A stretch of DNA of 64,000 bases, from assembly GCF_004359505.1 (NCBI RefSeq), contig NZ_SCWE01000001.1, positions 868,001-932,000 of the forward strand, written 5' to 3'. Source of the stretch: Macrococcus hajekii (lineage in GTDB: Bacteria; Bacillota; Bacilli; Staphylococcales; Staphylococcaceae). The notes beneath the pieces were generated by a model. The model was not told where the DNA came from and ran no database searches. It worked only from the letters and a program-made list of their open reading frames with translations. Both the position numbers and the translations under genes were made by a program. Of the stretch, positions 61,020 to 64,000 are shown piece after piece; position 1 is the stretch's first letter, and each line of letters starts with the position of its first letter.

Positions 61020-61895
61020 TTAGAACGGTGGATTATTGAGATCATACCCTGGTTGCTTAGATACTTCCTTAACAGTCGGATGCGCTACAGCTGTAAACTT
61101 CCCTTTAGTTCGGTGATCCTCTCCCTTTAGCTCCAAGGCTGTGCCGTTTTCCATCATTCTTGAAAATATCCGCTTCCAATCCTTATCAGCAGTTAACTCC
61201 TGGTGTGTGAGGTTGGTTGTGAAAATACTGTGCTTCCCTAACCTGGATTGAATGAATGTGAGTAATACCGCCATCATGGTGCTGTGTCTCGCTGAGGCGC
61301 CCACATCATCGAATATCACTAAATCGGCAGTTCTTATATAGGTGGTCATCCGTTCCTGGTAGTTCGCCTTAGAGAGCTCGCTGTTACTGTTCCAGCTCAT
61401 TGATATATTATTGAGTAACTGGTTAACATCCACGTACATGATTTTATACTGAGTCTTTAACTCGTTCATGATACAAGCTGACAGCATCGATTTACCCAAT
61501 CCAGTATCTCCATATAGGAAAAGTGATTGTGGATTGTAAGGATCATAATTGGAAGCGTAACGCTCACATATCCGCTTTACTTTACTGTTCGTCTCGTTGG
61601 TAGGTACATAATCATCAAAACTCACATTTTGAAATTTAGGCGGTATAAATGGCAGCGACTTTCTGTAATAGCGTTCATGCTTAATCACTTCATAGCGTTC
61701 TTGTGATTTCTTCGCTGCTTGATTGACGTTACAGTTACAACCGAGCTTCCAAGTATAACCACCCTCATGCGTGATATCCTGAACCTTTGAAAAGCACCCA
61801 GGGCATATATAAGGCTCACTCTCTGAAACAATCGGAGAAAACTTATAATTTGATATATTCAAGTTCTTTAATGATTCGGTAATAGTTGTAGTCAT
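61020..61895 (-). CDS. DnaC/DnaI-type helicase loader (AAA+ ATPase)
   Basis: A 291-residue ATPase with the ATG 8 nt after GGAGG. A zinc-binding N-terminus (YICPGCFSKVQ, then KLGCNCNVNQAA) is followed by the AAA+ domain: Walker A in FLYGDTGLGKSMLSACIMNE, Walker B in ADLVIFDDVGASA, sensor 1 in IFTTNLTHQEL and an arginine region in WKRIFSRM. It would load the host DnaB-type replicative helicase on the island origin. It lies 28 nt after the replisome organizer gene, the normal phage and satellite arrangement. Confidence 0.88.
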   Translation of the reverse strand: MTTTITESLKNLNISNYKFSPIVSESEPYICPGCFSKVQDITHEGGYTWKLGCNCNVNQAAKKSQERYEVIKHERYYRKSLPFIPPKFQNVSFDDYVPTNETNSKVKRICERYASNYDPYNPQSLFLYGDTGLGKSMLSACIMNELKTQYKIMYVDVNQLLNNISMSWNSNSELSKANYQERMTTYIRTADLVIFDDVGASARHSTMMAVLLTFIQSRLGKHSIFTTNLTHQELTADKDWKRIFSRMMENGTALELKGEDHRTKGKFTAVAHPTVKEVSKQPGYDLNNPPF

Positions 61896-61923
61896 ACTTC
61901 TAGCCTCCTCTTCTTAATCATCT

Positions 61924-62742
61924 TTAAAATGGCAGATTGTGTTCATCCGGCTCTATAAGCTCCATATTCTCGTATGGTGATTGAGATTGAGTCTTGGTCT
62001 GTTGATTGCTATAGGCTCTTTTCTGTTCTTTATGAGCTTCGTACTGTCTGACCGCTTCTATTGTCGTCAGCTGATTCTTTCGCCAGTCCTTAAGCAACCA
62101 GTCTATGAAGCGGTAGTTATGATTATTAAGTAGTGCTGATTTCTCTATAGCAAATTTCATATACTCATGACCGTAATCGTCAAAGTCCTGACCAATCTTC
62201 TGCATGGTGATCTGTGACGGGTTCATTTCTATGTTCTGTTGGTAGATATTAAGAATATTTTTAAATGAGTTGTCGCTGTCGCTTACAACTTCTTTTAATG
62301 TATTTAATTCTTTTAATTCTTTAGTCGTGTTCAGTTTATTGTCTTTTATTTGTTCACTTTGGTGTTCAATCTGTTGTTCATTATGATGTTCATTTTGTTG
62401 TTTTTTTTCTTTATTAAAAGTCTGATAATCATTGTAGTTATGCACTTTAATCGTTGTCCCGTTTTTTGTCTTTATTGTTGTTATCATTTCATCAACTTCT
62501 AATAACTCTAAAAACTTTCTAACTGTATTTCTTGATACGTGCCATCGTTCTGACAATTTTAATTCTGAGGTATGGAAAGACCCTCTTTTAATCAAAGTTA
62601 TCTTTCCGCCAATCATTTTTTTCTTATCCGTATGATTAGTAAGTAATATAATATCTATCCACCACTGGAACTTTTTCGGATCTTCCCAAATCCAATGTTC
62701 TCTTATTTTTCTGTGTAAGAGAAAATAACCGGAGTTATCCAT
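61924..62742 (-). CDS. Phage replisome organizer (DnaD-like)
   Basis: A 272-residue protein; ATG 62742 is chosen because GAGGAG lies 5 nt upstream. The N-terminal winged helix is seen in YFLLHRKIREHWIWEDPKKF and ELKLSERWHVSRNTVRKFLE. A Glu/Gln/His-rich linker follows (residues about 115-150). The C-terminal DnaD/DnaB_2-type domain contains KSALLNNHNYRFIDWLLKDW followed by RKNQLTTIEAVRQYEAHKEQ. It would bind the island origin and recruit the helicase loader coded next. The linker is AT-rich and low in complexity. Confidence 0.85.
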   Translation of the reverse strand: MDNSGYFLLHRKIREHWIWEDPKKFQWWIDIILLTNHTDKKKMIGGKITLIKRGSFHTSELKLSERWHVSRNTVRKFLELLEVDEMITTIKTKNGTTIKVHNYNDYQTFNKEKKQQNEHHNEQQIEHQSEQIKDNKLNTTKELKELNTLKEVVSDSDNSFKNILNIYQQNIEMNPSQITMQKIGQDFDDYGHEYMKFAIEKSALLNNHNYRFIDWLLKDWRKNQLTTIEAVRQYEAHKEQKRAYSNQQTKTQSQSPYENMELIEPDEHNLPF

Positions 62743-62874
62743 GATCACTCCTCACTTTCAAATTCATTTAATAGAGAGCTGACACGTTTTTGACACGCAT
62801 CAGCTATGAGATATCTTTTTATACAAGTGAAAATCTGTTAAAATACAAGTAGTTATTTAAGGAATAACTCGACT

Positions 62875-63180
62875 CTATTCAGCAGTTTGGACGCTCTGAG
62901 TAGGGTCTTTTTTTATAGCCTGGCTTACTTGCTGATTCTCTTTAACGAGATTGTTCACGTGGCTTTTAACTGTGTGTAATATCGATAAAGTGACTAAGTG
63001 CGGTCTTCTAGCTTCCTTAAGCATTTCCTGACGCCATCTGTCCGCTTCACCATAATGCTCGATAGCATATTCTAACTTTGTCAGTTCTTCACTAACATAC
63101 TGCTGTAATGCTATAACATGCTCGTTTACCTCTGAAATTCTAAGCTCCATATCATCTGTTAAACCATTTAACTCAATCAT
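62875..63180 (-). CDS. Small early island protein
   Basis: A 101-residue acidic helical protein; ATG 63180 is chosen because AAGGAG lies 9 nt before it. The sequence MIELNGLTDDMELRISEVNE and ALQQYVSEELTKLEYAIEHY looks like a coiled-coil phage early protein. It overlaps the upstream gene by 8 nt. No recognised function. Confidence 0.6.
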   Translation of the reverse strand: MIELNGLTDDMELRISEVNEHVIALQQYVSEELTKLEYAIEHYGEADRWRQEMLKEARRPHLVTLSILHTVKSHVNNLVKENQQVSQAIKKDPTQSVQTAE

Positions 63181-63472
63181 TTTTAAGTTCTCCTTTATCA
63201 CGTGCCTCTGTGAGAAACTTATCTAAGTTCACGTAAACTTCTTTTAACTCTTCCTGGTACTTTTCCATCAAATAAAACTGCTGATCCAGTTTGATACGTT
63301 GCTCCGAATAACTGCGAGCGTGCATATCTCTACATTCAGCATCCATTGATGTATATGAGTAGTAATCTTCCATAAACCAATTATTTAACTGTCCCAGGTC
63401 TGCTAAACGTTCTTGAATGATGCTCAGTTTGTTAACTTCATTATCAAGATTAAAAAATAATGATTGCTTCAT
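63173..63472 (-). CDS. Small early island protein
   Basis: A 99-residue helical, charged protein with GGAGG 8 nt before the ATG. It begins MKQSLFFNLDNEVNKLSIIQ and contains a Tyr-rich stretch (WFMEDYYSYTSMDAECRDMH). It lies one base from the upstream gene and overlaps the downstream one, so these early genes form a coupled operon. No family recognised. Confidence 0.6.
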   Translation of the reverse strand: MKQSLFFNLDNEVNKLSIIQERLADLGQLNNWFMEDYYSYTSMDAECRDMHARSYSEQRIKLDQQFYLMEKYQEELKEVYVNLDKFLTEARDKGELKND

Positions 63473-63658
63473 CTATTGGACCTCCGGAAGTTTATTGATC
63501 AGGCTTAGATCCATTTCACAACAAGTAAGATAACCACCTGTAAAATCTGGTAGAAGCTCTTTCATTGTTTCAGGCGGAAGATTAGCGATTAACTTACCTT
63601 TCTTGTAAAGATTGAACCAACCGATGACACTCTTTTTAATAACAACTTGTGTTTTCAT
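63473..63658 (-). CDS. Small early island protein
   Basis: A 61-residue protein; the second ATG (63658) has better spacing from AAGGAG than the first. The sequence includes VVIKKSVIGWFNLYKKGKLI and a Gly-rich LLPDFTGGYLTCCEMDLSLI with two adjacent Cys. No function recognised. It abuts the next early gene. Confidence 0.55.
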   Translation of the reverse strand: MKTQVVIKKSVIGWFNLYKKGKLIANLPPETMKELLPDFTGGYLTCCEMDLSLINKLPEVQ

Positions 63659-63766
63659 ATCCATTCTCCTTTTATTGGTTTTAAATAATGCTGAGCCGTA
63701 CTAAACATTTATTAGTTGAGATTCAATGATTAACCTGGAAGCGGTCTAAGTTTCTTAAATAATCAT

Positions 63767-63991
63767 TTAGAGGTACTTGCGATGTTTGGTATACAGATAA
63801 CGCTCAAATTCTTCTAAGTTAACCAGCGTAAGCGACGATGTGACTTCTATAAATAACTTCGGCCATTCCTGTGACTGTTCCGCTTCTTTCAGCCATCTAT
63901 AAACGGTTGTCTTAGAGACGTTATAAATTTTGGCCAGGGTCGCAACCTTTGCAAAACGAGGTTCTATTGCCTTAACTTCTCTTTCATCCAT
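63767..63991 (-). CDS. Excisionase-like helix-turn-helix protein
   Basis: A 74-residue basic protein with a MerR/excisionase-type helix-turn-helix in RFAKVATLAKIYNVSKTTVY followed by RWLKEAEQSQEWPKLF. The small size, motif and position at the start of the early operon fit a recombination directionality factor or early regulator. An integrase gene would be expected to the right of the window. ATG 63991 and an in-frame GTG at 63994 are both possible starts. Confidence 0.65.
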   Translation of the reverse strand: MDEREVKAIEPRFAKVATLAKIYNVSKTTVYRWLKEAEQSQEWPKLFIEVTSSLTLVNLEEFERYLYTKHRKYL

Positions 63992-64000
63992 CACCGTATT

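Noticed and set aside
53952..64000. Complete, inducible prophage
   Set aside because: Replication and regulatory genes are present, but no terminase, portal, capsid or tail gene is found between the late regulator and the attachment end. A satellite or remnant fits better. The part right of 64 kb could still change this.

Overview
The window looks like chromosome of a Staphylococcaceae member, most likely Macrococcus sensu lato. It combines a Lys-type MurE (DNPA motif), the UgtP-LtaA lipoteichoic acid pair, an AtlA-type bifunctional autolysin, ComK, RF3, FabI and an HtrA-like protease in an order close to Staphylococcus, but its core genes are visibly more GC-rich than S. aureus. The genus is inferred from protein resemblance and gene order, not from a database search.

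Region 1 (1-16542): a very AT-rich Wzy-dependent capsule locus, all on the minus strand and entered from capA at about 15.8 kb. It encodes chain-length/BY-kinase regulators (CapA, CapB), a CapD-type 4,6-dehydratase, Wzx flippase, Wzy polymerase, a CapI-type 4-epimerase, an OatA-like O-acyltransferase, glycosyltransferases, two tandem CapK-like adenylate-forming enzymes and a TviB/WbpO-type nucleotide-sugar dehydrogenase. The last gene is cut by the left window edge. A small lipoprotein gene and the broken end of an IS3-family element (16648-16811) close this region.

Region 2 (16916-29591): a GC-richer second surface-glycan locus using ABC export (TagG/TagH-like), several GT4 and fused glycosyltransferases, two small proteins of unknown role, and UDP-ManNAc dehydrogenase. 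The dehydrogenase is divergent from a LytR-CpsA-Psr ligase that could attach the product to peptidoglycan.

Region 3 (29619-53780): conserved core. It holds autolysin atl with an 18-residue repeat tract, MarR regulator, comK divergent from a competence-type sigma factor, a CPBP-like membrane protein, a 5'-nucleotidase-like pseudoenzyme, an orphan histidine kinase, a KtrB/KtrD potassium channel, htrA, prfC, a YueH-like gene, murE, ugtP-ltaA, an AI-2E family permease, YjcH/YjcG-like genes, fabI with a FapR operator, a CPA2 antiporter and an RluD-type pseudouridine synthase.

Region 4 (about 53.8-64 kb, continuing past the right edge): a mobile island, best read as a phage satellite (PICI-like) or a remnant prophage. 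It is inserted just upstream of rluD, apparently at the 3' end of nadK. In transcription order it has an excisionase-like gene, small early genes, a DnaD-like replisome organizer, a DnaC/DnaI-type helicase loader, a small HTH protein, a basic repeat protein, a frameshifted DUF1492-like gene, an ArpU-like regulator, a coiled-coil protein and a tandem-duplicated HK97 prohead-protease protein. These are followed by a GC-rich cos-like palindrome and a cargo end with three unknown genes. Two of these form a soluble protein plus 4-TM membrane protein pair resembling known abortive-infection architectures. No terminase, portal, capsid or tail gene is visible.
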